NCBI GenBank assembly: GCA_023664265.1
Contig: JAMPFV010000006.1
Coordinates: forward strand, 1-64,000
From: Roseburia sp.
GTDB taxonomy: Bacteria > Bacillota > Clostridia > Lachnospirales > Lachnospiraceae
Reading direction: 5' to 3'
Length of the DNA: 64,000 nt
The notes beneath the pieces are model-generated. The model saw nothing but the letters and a program-made list of their open reading frames with translations. It had not been told where the DNA came from and did no database searches. Both the position numbers and the translations under genes were made by a program. Position 1 is the stretch's first letter. Every line of letters begins with the position of its first letter. Below are positions 25,215 through 32,967 of this stretch, in pieces.

Positions 25215-25315
25215 GGTCATTCCCCGCATTGTTATTCGTCGTATCGTTATTCGTCGTATCGTTATTCTCCGTATTGCTGTTCTTTGTATCGTTATCCGTC
25301 GTATTCCTCATTCCC
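25211..25315 (-). repeat. Seven degenerate 15-bp tandem repeats running into the LRR gene start
   Basis: Units of 15 bp from 25211 to 25315. The clearest are GTATCGTTATTCGTC (25241-25255) and its neighbours. The leftmost unit contains the ribosome binding site and ATG of the LRR gene. On the minus strand an alternative frame would read Asn/Asp/Thr-rich repeats. Confidence 0.85.
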
Positions 25316-25368
25316 GCATGGTTCCGCGATTAAAGCGGTGTTGTCTTTATGGCGTTACAATATGCCCG

Positions 25369-26886
25369 TCACAATGCAAGGCTCTCAATCTCCCGCAGCA
25401 GCTCGTCCTGCCGCTCGTGCAGCAGCAGCTCCTCGTTGTGCCGCATGTAGTCCTCGCTGCCGTACAGGGCGATAAACCGTGCGCTGTACGCGTTCACGGT
25501 AAGCTCCGTCATCAGCACCAACAGCTCATTTCCGTCCTGAAAGCAGGTCTCGCTGAAAGCAAACACATTGTGAAGCTGCGCCTGAATCTCGGCATTCTCC
25601 GCCTTCATCGCCGCGACCTCCTTATCAAAGGCCGCCTTGAGCAGCGCAAAGCAGCCGCCCGCGTCGGAAATCTCCTGCAATCGGAGCTGTCGGGCCCCCT
25701 CCTCCAGAAAACGGATAATCGCCCGCTGCTTGCGCTTCTCCTCCGCGGAGAGCGTCCCTGCCTTCGCCATCCCGTCCATCAACCGCCGTCTGGAATCAAT
25801 CTGCTTTTCAAGCAGCACAGACACGGCCTCGGAGGCCGACGCGTCCGCGCTCACAGATTTCACCAGCCGCAGCGGCTTCATCAGCTCCGAGAGGTAATCT
25901 GCCGTCTCGAGATTTTCCCGCATCTGACTGATCAGCTTGTCCAACAGCATCCCCAGCAGCGACAGCCGCTCGTCGAACTTCGCGATCCGCGCCCGCTCCC
26001 GCACCTGCGCGGAGCAGGTGCCCGCAAGAATTTCCTCGACCTTGTAGTCCCTCTTGTACTTATTATACAGCTCATAGTACGCCGCAAATTCCTTCACGAT
26101 CTTTTCGTTGTGGATATACTGCGCAATCAGCGTCTCGTCCACGGGGAGCTTCTCCTCCTCGCACAGCAGCATCGCGGCGGACAAATCCTCCCAGCCCCGC
26201 GCCGTGACGTAGGATTTTCCCCCTACGGTCGTCTCCACCTTGTAGAAATCGCTCTTTTTCATATCCAGATACGTCGTGACGGCGTTGTGAATCCCGTTTT
26301 TGACCGCGTATTCCTTCCATGTGGGATAATCGGCCTCCACCTCGACAAGCTTCATGCGGTCCATCGTCACCACGTCAAACTCCCGCACGGACTTGTTGTA
26401 CTCCGGCGGATTCCCCGCCGTGACAATCACCCAGCCCTCGGGCACCTGATGACGCCCGAACACTTTATACTGCAAAAACTGGAGCATGGACGGCGCGAGC
26501 GTCTCCGACACGCAGTTGATTTCGTCCAGAAACAATATCCCCTCCTCGATTCCCGACTGCTCCATCACCTCGTAGACGGACGCGATAATCTCGCTCATGG
26601 TGTACTCGGAAACGTCAAATTCCATCCCCTTGTACGCCTTGTGCGTGATAAAGGGAAGCCCCAGCGCGGACTGCCGCGTGTGGTGCGTCATGGAGTAGGA
26701 CACCAGCGCAATCCCCAGCTCCTGTGCGATCTGCTCCATGATCGCCGTCTTCCCGATGCCGGGCGCGCCCAGCAGGAAAACGGGGCGCTGACGCACCACG
26801 GGAATGCGGTACTCGCCGTACTCGTCCTTCTTCAGATAGATTTTCACCGAATTTTTGATATGCTCCTTGGCCTGCCTGATGTTCAT
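25369..26886 (-). CDS. MoxR-type AAA+ ATPase
   Basis: 505 residues. The AAA+ core holds Walker A GAPGIGKT (40-47), Walker B GILFLDEIN (near 115) and a sensor 1-like VTAGNPPEYN, ending near 290. The C-terminal 200 residues are helical and variable. MoxR ATPases work with VWA-domain proteins as chaperones or remodelling machines. The partner VWA gene lies upstream on the same strand, 123 bp away. The ATG has GGAG 8 bp upstream, and a dispersed multi-hairpin element fills the gap. The family call is secure, the client unknown. Confidence 0.9.
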   Translation of the reverse strand: MNIRQAKEHIKNSVKIYLKKDEYGEYRIPVVRQRPVFLLGAPGIGKTAIMEQIAQELGIALVSYSMTHHTRQSALGLPFITHKAYKGMEFDVSEYTMSEIIASVYEVMEQSGIEEGILFLDEINCVSETLAPSMLQFLQYKVFGRHQVPEGWVIVTAGNPPEYNKSVREFDVVTMDRMKLVEVEADYPTWKEYAVKNGIHNAVTTYLDMKKSDFYKVETTVGGKSYVTARGWEDLSAAMLLCEEEKLPVDETLIAQYIHNEKIVKEFAAYYELYNKYKRDYKVEEILAGTCSAQVRERARIAKFDERLSLLGMLLDKLISQMRENLETADYLSELMKPLRLVKSVSADASASEAVSVLLEKQIDSRRRLMDGMAKAGTLSAEEKRKQRAIIRFLEEGARQLRLQEISDAGGCFALLKAAFDKEVAAMKAENAEIQAQLHNVFAFSETCFQDGNELLVLMTELTVNAYSARFIALYGSEDYMRHNEELLLHERQDELLREIESLAL

Positions 26887-26896
26887 AGCCTAATCT

Positions 26897-27020
26897 CCAT
26901 TTCTGAGCGACTTGTCGCGAAGAGGCGACGAGAAATTTTTCTCGTCTGCCATCAAGGCTATTTGTTTTCGCTCAGAAACAAATAGCCGATTGAAAATAAG
27001 CTGTCAAGCTTATTTTTCAA
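26897..27020 (-). repeat. Dispersed multi-hairpin element, copy A
   Basis: About 124 bp, nearly identical to 36989-37115 over a core of about 100 bp (three mismatches in the first 50). It contains GGCTATTTGTTT / AAACAAATAGCC around an 8-nt loop, GACGAGAAA / TTTCTCGTC, and a third stem of the AAATAAG/CTTATTT type. It covers the last codons of the VWA gene and ends at the ribosome binding site of the MoxR gene. Confidence 0.9.
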
Positions 27021-28347
27021 CCTGCGCTCCCTCCTCCTCGATATCCTCCGCCGTCAGCACCAGCTTTATTGCCCACGGCGGGATTTCAGGCGGCTCATGG
27101 CCGTCGTCCAGAAACACGAACGCCGTGTCGTAGGGCGGCATCTGCTCGGGAAAAACGCCGTAGCCGTCGGTAAAATAGAGAAGCCCCTTGAGGTTCTCAA
27201 AGACGCCCTCGCCGATACAGCGGTTCACATACGCAAAGACAGGGCGGAAATCCGTGGATCCGAAGCCCTCCAACTGCCCGTGCTTCATAAACGCGTCAAA
27301 ATCCTCGTCGCAGGTAATCCGCGTATCCCGCCGCACGTCGCTGTCGCATTGGAGGATATGGATATTCACCTTGCGGAAAAAGCTCTCGCTGCTCTTGAGA
27401 ATCGCGTAGGTCTTGTTCAGAAACGCCTGCACCAGCTTTCCGCGGCAGGACGCCGAGGTGTCGAGTGCGATGACAAACTCCTTGATTTTGTTCACGTCCT
27501 TGTATTCCAACGGCTCCACCAACGGCATGTTCCCATACAGATTCAGCCCGTAGGTGTAGTACACATAGTCAAATTCGTCGTCGTTGATCTGCATGTCCTC
27601 GCCTGCCACGCAGAAGCGGCGCAGGAAATCGCCGTAATCGTACCGCTCCCGCGTCGCCTCCTCGAGATTCTGCACTATGCTGCGGTTGTCCGTCTTATCC
27701 TGCGAGAAGGACTTCAGCTCCGCCTTCACGCGCTCGCTGATTTTCTTCCACTGCGCCTGTGTGAGCTCCAGCGTCTCCTGCGCCGCCCACGATGTATGTC
27801 CGTCCCGCCGAAACAATGCCGACAGGCCTGACAGCTCCTCCGCCTCCAAGCGGTTCTCCCGCAGGCTCCTGTAAATGCGCTCCGCCGTCAGCGTCTCAAC
27901 GCGCCCCCGCCACGCCGCGAGCGCCGCCTTGCGCCTGTCGTCATCGCGAAGCTCCAGACCGCCAAGCCCCAGCTCCGCTATGGCGTTCTCCACCGCCATA
28001 TCCGCGGCGGCATCCCAAAGCTCCTGCTCCATCCGCTCATAGCGGTAGGGATGATGAAATATCAGGTGAAATAAAATATGGAGCAGCGTCCGCGCCACGC
28101 TGTTCGGCTCCTTTTTGTACTGCCTCAGGACATAGATCGGGTCATAATAAATCGTGCGCCCGTCACAGGCGACGCCGTCCAAGCCGTACCTGCTCTCGAA
28201 CGAGAGCGCCGCAAGCGCCGCGTCGAGAAAGCGCAGACTGACCACCAGCCTGTCCCGCGCAAGCCGCCAGATGTCGCCGCAAAGCGCCGCTGCCTTTTTT
28301 AACTTGTCCGCCTCTGTCCGCGTATTTTCCTCCATTGAATAACGCAT
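27010..28347 (-). CDS. VWA protein with degenerate metallopeptidase domain (DUF2201-type)
   Basis: 445 residues. The N-terminal part resembles the putative metallopeptidase of DUF2201 proteins. The helix reads H90-I-L-F-H94-L-I-F-H98; the zinc-type histidines are kept but the catalytic Glu of HExxH is Ile, so it should be inactive. The C-terminal VWA domain (about 265-445) has the metal site DTSAS, then GSTDF. It pairs with the MoxR ATPase downstream. The start at 28347 is the longest; an ATG at 28335 is also possible, and neither has an ideal ribosome binding site. An upstream SGNH hydrolase gene (61-bp gap) may be on the same transcript. Confidence 0.85.
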   Translation of the reverse strand: MRYSMEENTRTEADKLKKAAALCGDIWRLARDRLVVSLRFLDAALAALSFESRYGLDGVACDGRTIYYDPIYVLRQYKKEPNSVARTLLHILFHLIFHHPYRYERMEQELWDAAADMAVENAIAELGLGGLELRDDDRRKAALAAWRGRVETLTAERIYRSLRENRLEAEELSGLSALFRRDGHTSWAAQETLELTQAQWKKISERVKAELKSFSQDKTDNRSIVQNLEEATRERYDYGDFLRRFCVAGEDMQINDDEFDYVYYTYGLNLYGNMPLVEPLEYKDVNKIKEFVIALDTSASCRGKLVQAFLNKTYAILKSSESFFRKVNIHILQCDSDVRRDTRITCDEDFDAFMKHGQLEGFGSTDFRPVFAYVNRCIGEGVFENLKGLLYFTDGYGVFPEQMPPYDTAFVFLDDGHEPPEIPPWAIKLVLTAEDIEEEGAQVEK

Positions 28348-28408
28348 GTCCTTTCTTGTATGGATAACACATGACTTGTATTCTCTCCGTATTTCAATAA
28401 CATGTGTT

Positions 28409-29560
28409 CTATTTTAGCAACTGTTCGGGCACGCACGCCGCCATCTGCCGATAGGCCTCATCCGAGGGATGCAGATGATCCCCGCTGTCGAATGCCGCCG
28501 CAAACGCCTCAGGCCGCCCCACATCGCGCAGCGCCGCGTCAAAGTCGATGCAGCCGTCCGCCTCGTCCGTCGTCCGTATCCACTCGTTGACCGCGTTCCG
28601 CAAATCGTTGCGGAACGGCTCATAGGTTCTCCACCCGTAAATCGGGAGCAGGGTTCCGAGCCAGACTTTCAGCCCGTACTCCCGCGCCTTTCTGATATAC
28701 ATGCGAAGCCCCTCCGTCAGCTCCTCCGCCGTGGGCAAATCGCTCCACGGGCGGAAGGGATTGACCTCCACCCCGACGGGATGGATAATATCGTTGATCC
28801 CATGCTGGATAATCACCGTGTCCGCGCCCGTGACAAGCGCCTCCCGCGGAAAGCGCACCGAGCCCTTGAGTCCGTATGAATCGTAGGTGATATTGTCGTA
28901 CTGCCGCAGGATTCGGGTGCCGCTTGCCGCCCGCCTCACAACAGCAGTATGCATCCAAGCCTCCTTTTCTATTCGGAGCGCCAGATAATCAGGCCACGCC
29001 TGCGAGGTGATGGAGTCACCGTAACAGATAACGGCCCGATTGGCGTCCTCCGTATAGACCTCAACATTGCTCAGGAAATAAAACCAGTTTGTATTACGGG
29101 TGTTATCTAACGGAAGCGCTCCCCGCGCGGCATAGTCGCCCACCGCATAGAAGCCCTTGGACAGCGGCCCCGTAATCAACACAGCCGAGCGCATCAGCGT
29201 GAAGTCGGCAAAGTACATACTGACGCTGATGTCCTCTCCGCGCCTTACCTCCATCATAATCTCATCGCTGACCACGGACGCTCCCGCAGGTATCGTGACT
29301 GCCTCCCGCCCGCCAAAGGTCACACCGATCACGGTATCCTCCACGATTTCCCTGCTGCCGTTTTCCACATTCCGCGCCACGCACACCCTGTCCACGGTCA
29401 CCGCCTCCGTCCCGCAGAAGTTATCCAGCGTGATTTTCAGCCGTTCCCCGTCAAGGAGCGGGTGTATGGGATAGCGCAGGGTGAGGTTCTTCGCATAGTT
29501 CTCTGGTCTTCTGTCCGCGATGGATATCGCGTTGCCCCACATGGATACATATTTTTTCAT
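28409..29560 (-). CDS. Two-domain SGNH/GDSL hydrolase
   Basis: 383 residues, no signal peptide. An N-terminal beta-sandwich (about 1-165) is followed by an SGNH esterase domain. It has block I GDSIT (181-185, nucleophile Ser183), block III GIND near 265, and block V DHLHPS near 363 (catalytic Asp and His). Relatives deacetylate carbohydrates or act as acyl esterases. The lack of an export signal suggests an intracellular sugar-ester substrate. The two-domain form resembles carbohydrate esterases from gut Clostridia. The exact substrate is unknown. Confidence 0.9.
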   Translation of the reverse strand: MKKYVSMWGNAISIADRRPENYAKNLTLRYPIHPLLDGERLKITLDNFCGTEAVTVDRVCVARNVENGSREIVEDTVIGVTFGGREAVTIPAGASVVSDEIMMEVRRGEDISVSMYFADFTLMRSAVLITGPLSKGFYAVGDYAARGALPLDNTRNTNWFYFLSNVEVYTEDANRAVICYGDSITSQAWPDYLALRIEKEAWMHTAVVRRAASGTRILRQYDNITYDSYGLKGSVRFPREALVTGADTVIIQHGINDIIHPVGVEVNPFRPWSDLPTAEELTEGLRMYIRKAREYGLKVWLGTLLPIYGWRTYEPFRNDLRNAVNEWIRTTDEADGCIDFDAALRDVGRPEAFAAAFDSGDHLHPSDEAYRQMAACVPEQLLK

Positions 29561-29630
29561 TGTCTCACTCTTTTCTACTGTATTTCATAAAGCAAGGACT
29601 TTCCGTCCTGCAAACACTGTCCTTAATACG

Positions 29631-30074
29631 CTAACGCTCGAATAACTTATAAGGGTCTTTTCCTGCGATTCTCGCAAAATAGTCAATATCGCACCAATTC
29701 AAAAACGCCCTTTCTTCTTCTTCTGCCTTCAAATGCCCATCATCCCTGTTCAATTCGGGTAAATCGGAATATATATATTTTCTCCTAATCACCTGATTAT
29801 CGTCAATCACAAGAAATTCACAGTCCAATTGGTCGTCATTATCATAGAAATACAGCAACTTACATCCTTCCGATAGCTCTAACAGTATTTCTTCTGCCAC
29901 TTCATCCCCCGACATCATCGTCATCAGACACCATCCGTCCCTATCCTCAAACCGCATATCATCACAGACAATCACATTCTCCCCATAAGCCGCTTCCTCC
30001 GCCTTTATAATCGTCATATACCGCTTACACACTTCTTTATAATTGTCCTCCAACAGCACATAACTCTCTGCCAT
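29631..30074 (-). CDS. Acidic orphan protein, 147 residues
   Basis: Soluble, strongly acidic (DDMRFEDRDGW, DNDDQLDCEFLVIDDNQVIRRKYIYSDL), family not recognised. The pattern resembles small immunity-type proteins (SMI1/Imm-like) in its mix of acidic and aromatic residues, but I cannot assign it. The start at 30074 has AGGAGG 9 bp upstream; an earlier in-frame ATG at 30113 lacks a site. Base composition is clearly more A/T-rich than neighbouring genes, compatible with recent acquisition. No partner toxin is visible next to it. Confidence 0.75.
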   Translation of the reverse strand: MAESYVLLEDNYKEVCKRYMTIIKAEEAAYGENVIVCDDMRFEDRDGWCLMTMMSGDEVAEEILLELSEGCKLLYFYDNDDQLDCEFLVIDDNQVIRRKYIYSDLPELNRDDGHLKAEEEERAFLNWCDIDYFARIAGKDPYKLFER

Positions 30075-30208
30075 TTCCCATTTCCTCCTATGCAAAACAT
30101 CAGCCGCCGTCAATACGCCCTGCCTATTCTTCTATTATGCACCCATTTATAAGGATTGTCTATTTTCAATTTTTGCGGTTTTCATTTTCATAAAATCCGT
30201 ATCTGCCC

Positions 30209-30236
30209 TAAACTTCCCACCCGTTTCAACCGATAT
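30209..30236 (+). promoter_or_regulatory. SigD (flagellar sigma-28) type promoter
   Basis: TAAA (30209-30212), 16 bp, ACCGATAT (30229-30236), compared with the SigD consensus TAAA-N15-GCCGATAT. It lies about 36 bp before the start codon at 30272. Confidence 0.55.
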
Positions 30237-30271
30237 ACACTATATAGAGAAAGGGAAATGGAGGGAAACCT

Positions 30272-30736
30272 ATGGCAAATATATCTTTCAACAACTTTTT
30301 TAACGCATTATCCGGCACAAGCGCTAACAGCTTTTACAGCAATCTCAACGACGCCAGCCTTATCAAGAGCGGCAGCTACCGCAAGCTTATGAAGTCTTAC
30401 TTCTCAACGGCTGACAGCGCGGGCAAAACGACCGCTTCCGACAAGAAGAGCGCTTCGGATACGGATACAAGGACGAAAAAGGAAATTAAAAACACGGTTC
30501 TGGACGACCTCTTAAAGCACGAGACGAAATCCACGGCGAAAACGAACGGCGTTCTCGACGAACTCCTGAATCCCGAGAAGAAAAAGTCCACCATTCAGAA
30601 CAAGGTTCTCGACGAGCTGCTTGGTGAGAAGAATCAGACCGTCTCCACAACGGAGGATGGCGCGGTTGTTGACAAGACAGAGACAGCGGTTTCCGCGGCA
30701 AAGGACTCCGGAAGCGTCATTGATACCGCAATATAG
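30272..30736 (+). CDS. Orphan protein with three VLDELL repeats, likely SigD regulon
   Basis: 154 residues, Ser/Thr/Lys/Asp-rich, no membrane segment or signal peptide. Residues 68-120 carry three copies of a short motif: NTVLDDLLKHETKST, NGVLDELLNPEKKKST and NKVLDELLGEKNQT. Each is a small amphipathic helix with a charged linker, suggesting multivalent binding to one partner. GGAGGG lies 6 bp before the ATG and a SigD-type promoter lies just upstream, so it may be made with late flagellar genes. It ends in the hairpin at 30754-30796, which it shares with the next gene. The function is unknown. Confidence 0.75.
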   Translation: MANISFNNFFNALSGTSANSFYSNLNDASLIKSGSYRKLMKSYFSTADSAGKTTASDKKSASDTDTRTKKEIKNTVLDDLLKHETKSTAKTNGVLDELLNPEKKKSTIQNKVLDELLGEKNQTVSTTEDGAVVDKTETAVSAAKDSGSVIDTAI

Positions 30737-30753
30737 CCTTGTAACAGGAATTT

Positions 30754-30796
30754 ATCCCCTGCATATACTATTAAAAACATATGCAGGGGATTTTTA
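30754..30796 (+). terminator. Terminator hairpin that also contains the next gene's ribosome binding site
   Basis: A perfect 13-bp stem (ATCCCCTGCATAT 30754-30766 with 30779-30791), 12-nt loop, then TTTTA. The right arm carries AGGGGA, the ribosome binding site for the ATG at 30796. Folding would both terminate transcription and hide the site. Confidence 0.7.
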
Positions 30797-32058
30797 TGTC
30801 CAATATCAATACCGCCGAGACACCCAACTATTCCGGCAATCTCACAATAAATGTCACCTCGTCCGTAGGTCTCATACCCATCAGCAACGCTACCGTCACC
30901 ATCTCCGTCACAGGGGAGGCGGATTCCGTAGTGGAAACGCTCACCACGGATGATTCGGGGCAGACAGGCACGGTATCTCTTCCCGCGCCCAATCTTTCCT
31001 ACAGCACCGAGCCGAACTCACCGCGTCCCTATTCTGAATACAATATCACCGTGACCGCCCCCGGGTACGAGCCGGTGTACATTTCCGGCAGCGAGATTCT
31101 GCCAAACGAGACCTCCATCCAGCCGGTATCCATGACGCCGCTGGAGGTGGAGTCGCCGGAGGCTCCGCTGGAGGAAACCGTCGTTATTCCCGACCACACC
31201 CTGTACGGCGAATACCCGCCGAAAATACCCGAGGACGAGATTAAGCCTGTGGATGAGAGCGGCGAAATTGTCCTGAGCAGGGTCGTCATTCCCGAATTTA
31301 TCATTGTCCATGACGGCGTGCCGCAGGATTCCACCGCGAAAAATTATTATGTGCGCTACACGGACTATATCAAGAACGTCGTCTCCTCGGAAATCTATGC
31401 GACTTGGCCGGAGAGCACGATTTACGCGAACACGCTCGTCATCATGTCCTTTACGCTGAACCGCGTGTACACGGAGTGGTATCGGAATCAGGGCTATGAT
31501 TTCACGATTACCTCCTCCACCGCCTACGACCAGAAGTGGATTTACGGGCGCAATATCTTCGAGAACATCAGCCGTATTGTTGACACCATCTTCTCGAATT
31601 TCCTGTCGCGCCCTGGTGTGCGCCAGCCGATCTTTACCTCCTACTGCGACGGAAACCGCACCACCTGTAAGGGGCTTTCCCAGTGGGGCAGCAAGTACCT
31701 TGGCGAGCAGGGCTACACGCCGATTGAGATTATCCGCTACTATTACGGAAATGATATGTATATCAACAGCACGCAGTATATTTCCGGCGTTCCCTCCTCG
31801 TGGCCGGGCTACGACCTGACCATTGGCTCATCCGGTCAAAAAGTGCTGCAGATGCAGCAGCAGCTCAACCGAATTGCGCAGAATTATCCCGCCATCCCCC
31901 GAATCGCGGAGGACGGCATCTTCGGAAGCGGCACGGCCGACGCGGTGCGCACCTTCCAGCAGGTATTTGACCTTCCCGCAACCGGCGTCGTGGATTATCC
32001 CACATGGTATAAGATTTCCGAAATCTATGTGGGCGTGTCGCGGATCTCAGAGCCGTAG
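30796..32058 (+). CDS. SpoIID-like protein with peptidoglycan-binding domain
   Basis: 420 residues. Order: beta-sandwich of carboxypeptidase-regulatory type (about 10-110), Pro/Glu linker, SpoIID/LytB-like domain (about 160-330) and a C-terminal PG_binding_1 repeat (LTIGSSGQKVLQMQQQLNRIA, EDGIFGSGTADAVRTFQ). SpoIID is a lytic transglycosylase; its catalytic Glu fits VVSSEIYATWP here and the late motif appears as LSQWGSKYLGEQG. There is no signal peptide or membrane helix, odd for a wall enzyme. The ATG at 30796 has AGGGG 6 bp upstream. Non-classical export, or release by lysis, would be needed to reach the wall. Confidence 0.8.
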   Translation: MSNINTAETPNYSGNLTINVTSSVGLIPISNATVTISVTGEADSVVETLTTDDSGQTGTVSLPAPNLSYSTEPNSPRPYSEYNITVTAPGYEPVYISGSEILPNETSIQPVSMTPLEVESPEAPLEETVVIPDHTLYGEYPPKIPEDEIKPVDESGEIVLSRVVIPEFIIVHDGVPQDSTAKNYYVRYTDYIKNVVSSEIYATWPESTIYANTLVIMSFTLNRVYTEWYRNQGYDFTITSSTAYDQKWIYGRNIFENISRIVDTIFSNFLSRPGVRQPIFTSYCDGNRTTCKGLSQWGSKYLGEQGYTPIEIIRYYYGNDMYINSTQYISGVPSSWPGYDLTIGSSGQKVLQMQQQLNRIAQNYPAIPRIAEDGIFGSGTADAVRTFQQVFDLPATGVVDYPTWYKISEIYVGVSRISEP

Positions 32059-32075
32059 CATCATTCATGTCAGGA

Positions 32076-32130
32076 GGGGCTGCAGATGGGAAAATAAGCC
32101 TGACAGCTTATTTTTTCCATCTGCAGCCCC
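32076..32130 (+). terminator. Strong terminator-like hairpin after the SpoIID-like gene
   Basis: A stem of over 20 bp: GGGGCTGCAGATGG and AAAATAAG pair with CTTATTTT and CCATCTGCAGCCCC. It has no long T tail, but its inner stem is the AAATAAG/CTTATTT type seen in the dispersed elements. Confidence 0.75.
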
Positions 32131-32214
32131 CTTATTTCACACAGCTCCTTAATGACAGCTTCGCGCTTCCATGCGTATATGCTTATGCCCGCGCCTCTAT
32201 TTGAAGGTATCACT

Positions 32215-32490
32215 TCATAATCCGTCATCCCTCCGCAGCCGCTTCCCTATCCCACTCAAAAGCAGGCGGATAATCCCTCCGCAAACAGTTATTTTCAAGC
32301 CCAGTCCCCACACAATCTCACCGATGCGCAAATTCACGGCATATGTTATCTGCATCTCCGGCGTCGGGTCCTGATACGGAATCCCTGCCTTTATCACCAG
32401 ATAATACGCGCCTGTGAGCAGTATGATAACACCTGCTATGATAACAGCATTGACTGTCTGACAAAGTCTCTGTCGTGTTCTTTCCTTCAC
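32215..32490 (-). CDS. Small two-helix membrane protein
   Basis: 91 residues, family not recognised. Helix 1 about 13-33 (VNAVIIAGVIILLTGAYYLVI), an outer loop with PYQDPTPEMQ, helix 2 about 55-78, and a basic C-terminus (GKRLRRDD). It lies downstream of a DUF3990 pair on the same strand. No obvious strong ribosome binding site beyond a purine-rich GAAAGGAA just before the start. Confidence 0.65.
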   Translation of the reverse strand: MKERTRQRLCQTVNAVIIAGVIILLTGAYYLVIKAGIPYQDPTPEMQITYAVNLRIGEIVWGLGLKITVCGGIIRLLLSGIGKRLRRDDGL

Positions 32491-32526
32491 AATGTCCCCT
32501 GCCTCCGCTAAAACCCTTTTATCCTT

Positions 32527-32967
32527 TTACGCCAAATGCCCCGCATCGCACTTTTGCCTGTAAAGCTCCCGCAAATCGTCGATGGCCATCTCGACATCAA
32601 GGGTATGAAAGCCCAACCAGCATGCATTCATTGTTTCCGCATCGGCGGTTCGATATATATCGCGGCTGCATTCATTCGTATAATAATGCCAATAGCGATA
32701 CATATATCCCGTCCAATACATTACCTCCGCCGCATATGCCGTACCTGCTTTCTTCAGCCCCTGTGCCTCTTCGTCCAGCTCCTCCAGAAGATACTCCTCG
32801 CCGGCCCACTGCAGTCTGTCATAAACATCATCCAAGCCGGCGGCCGTTTTACTGTTCATAAACGCCTCTATAAAGGACGGACAATCATAGCCGCTTTTCA
32901 GCGCAAGCTCAAACAGCCGTCCCTGTATATCGCAGAGCTGGCGTTTTTCAAGTGTCAAAGCTTCCAT
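32527..32967 (-). CDS. Helical partner protein of the DUF3990 gene
   Basis: 146 residues, acidic, largely helical, family not firmly recognised; the end (CWLGFHTLDVEMAIDDLREL) recalls DUF3791, a common DUF3990 companion, but the similarity is weak. Its ATG has GGGAGG 5 bp upstream and lies 20 bp inside the end of the DUF3990 gene, so the two are translated together. The order, overlap and small acidic nature suit an antitoxin or immunity role, which is inference. Confidence 0.7.
   Translation of the reverse strand: MEALTLEKRQLCDIQGRLFELALKSGYDCPSFIEAFMNSKTAAGLDDVYDRLQWAGEEYLLEELDEEAQGLKKAGTAYAAEVMYWTGYMYRYWHYYTNECSRDIYRTADAETMNACWLGFHTLDVEMAIDDLRELYRQKCDAGHLA

Noticed and set aside
25012..25311. 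Minus-strand frame with Asn/Asp/Thr repeats overlapping the LRR start
   Set aside because: The repeats give an open frame by their period of 15, but the frame has no supporting ribosome binding site and collides with the LRR gene.
25213..26985. 590-codon plus-strand frame opposite the MoxR gene
   Set aside because: Shadow frame; it also runs through the 15-bp repeats and has no domain.
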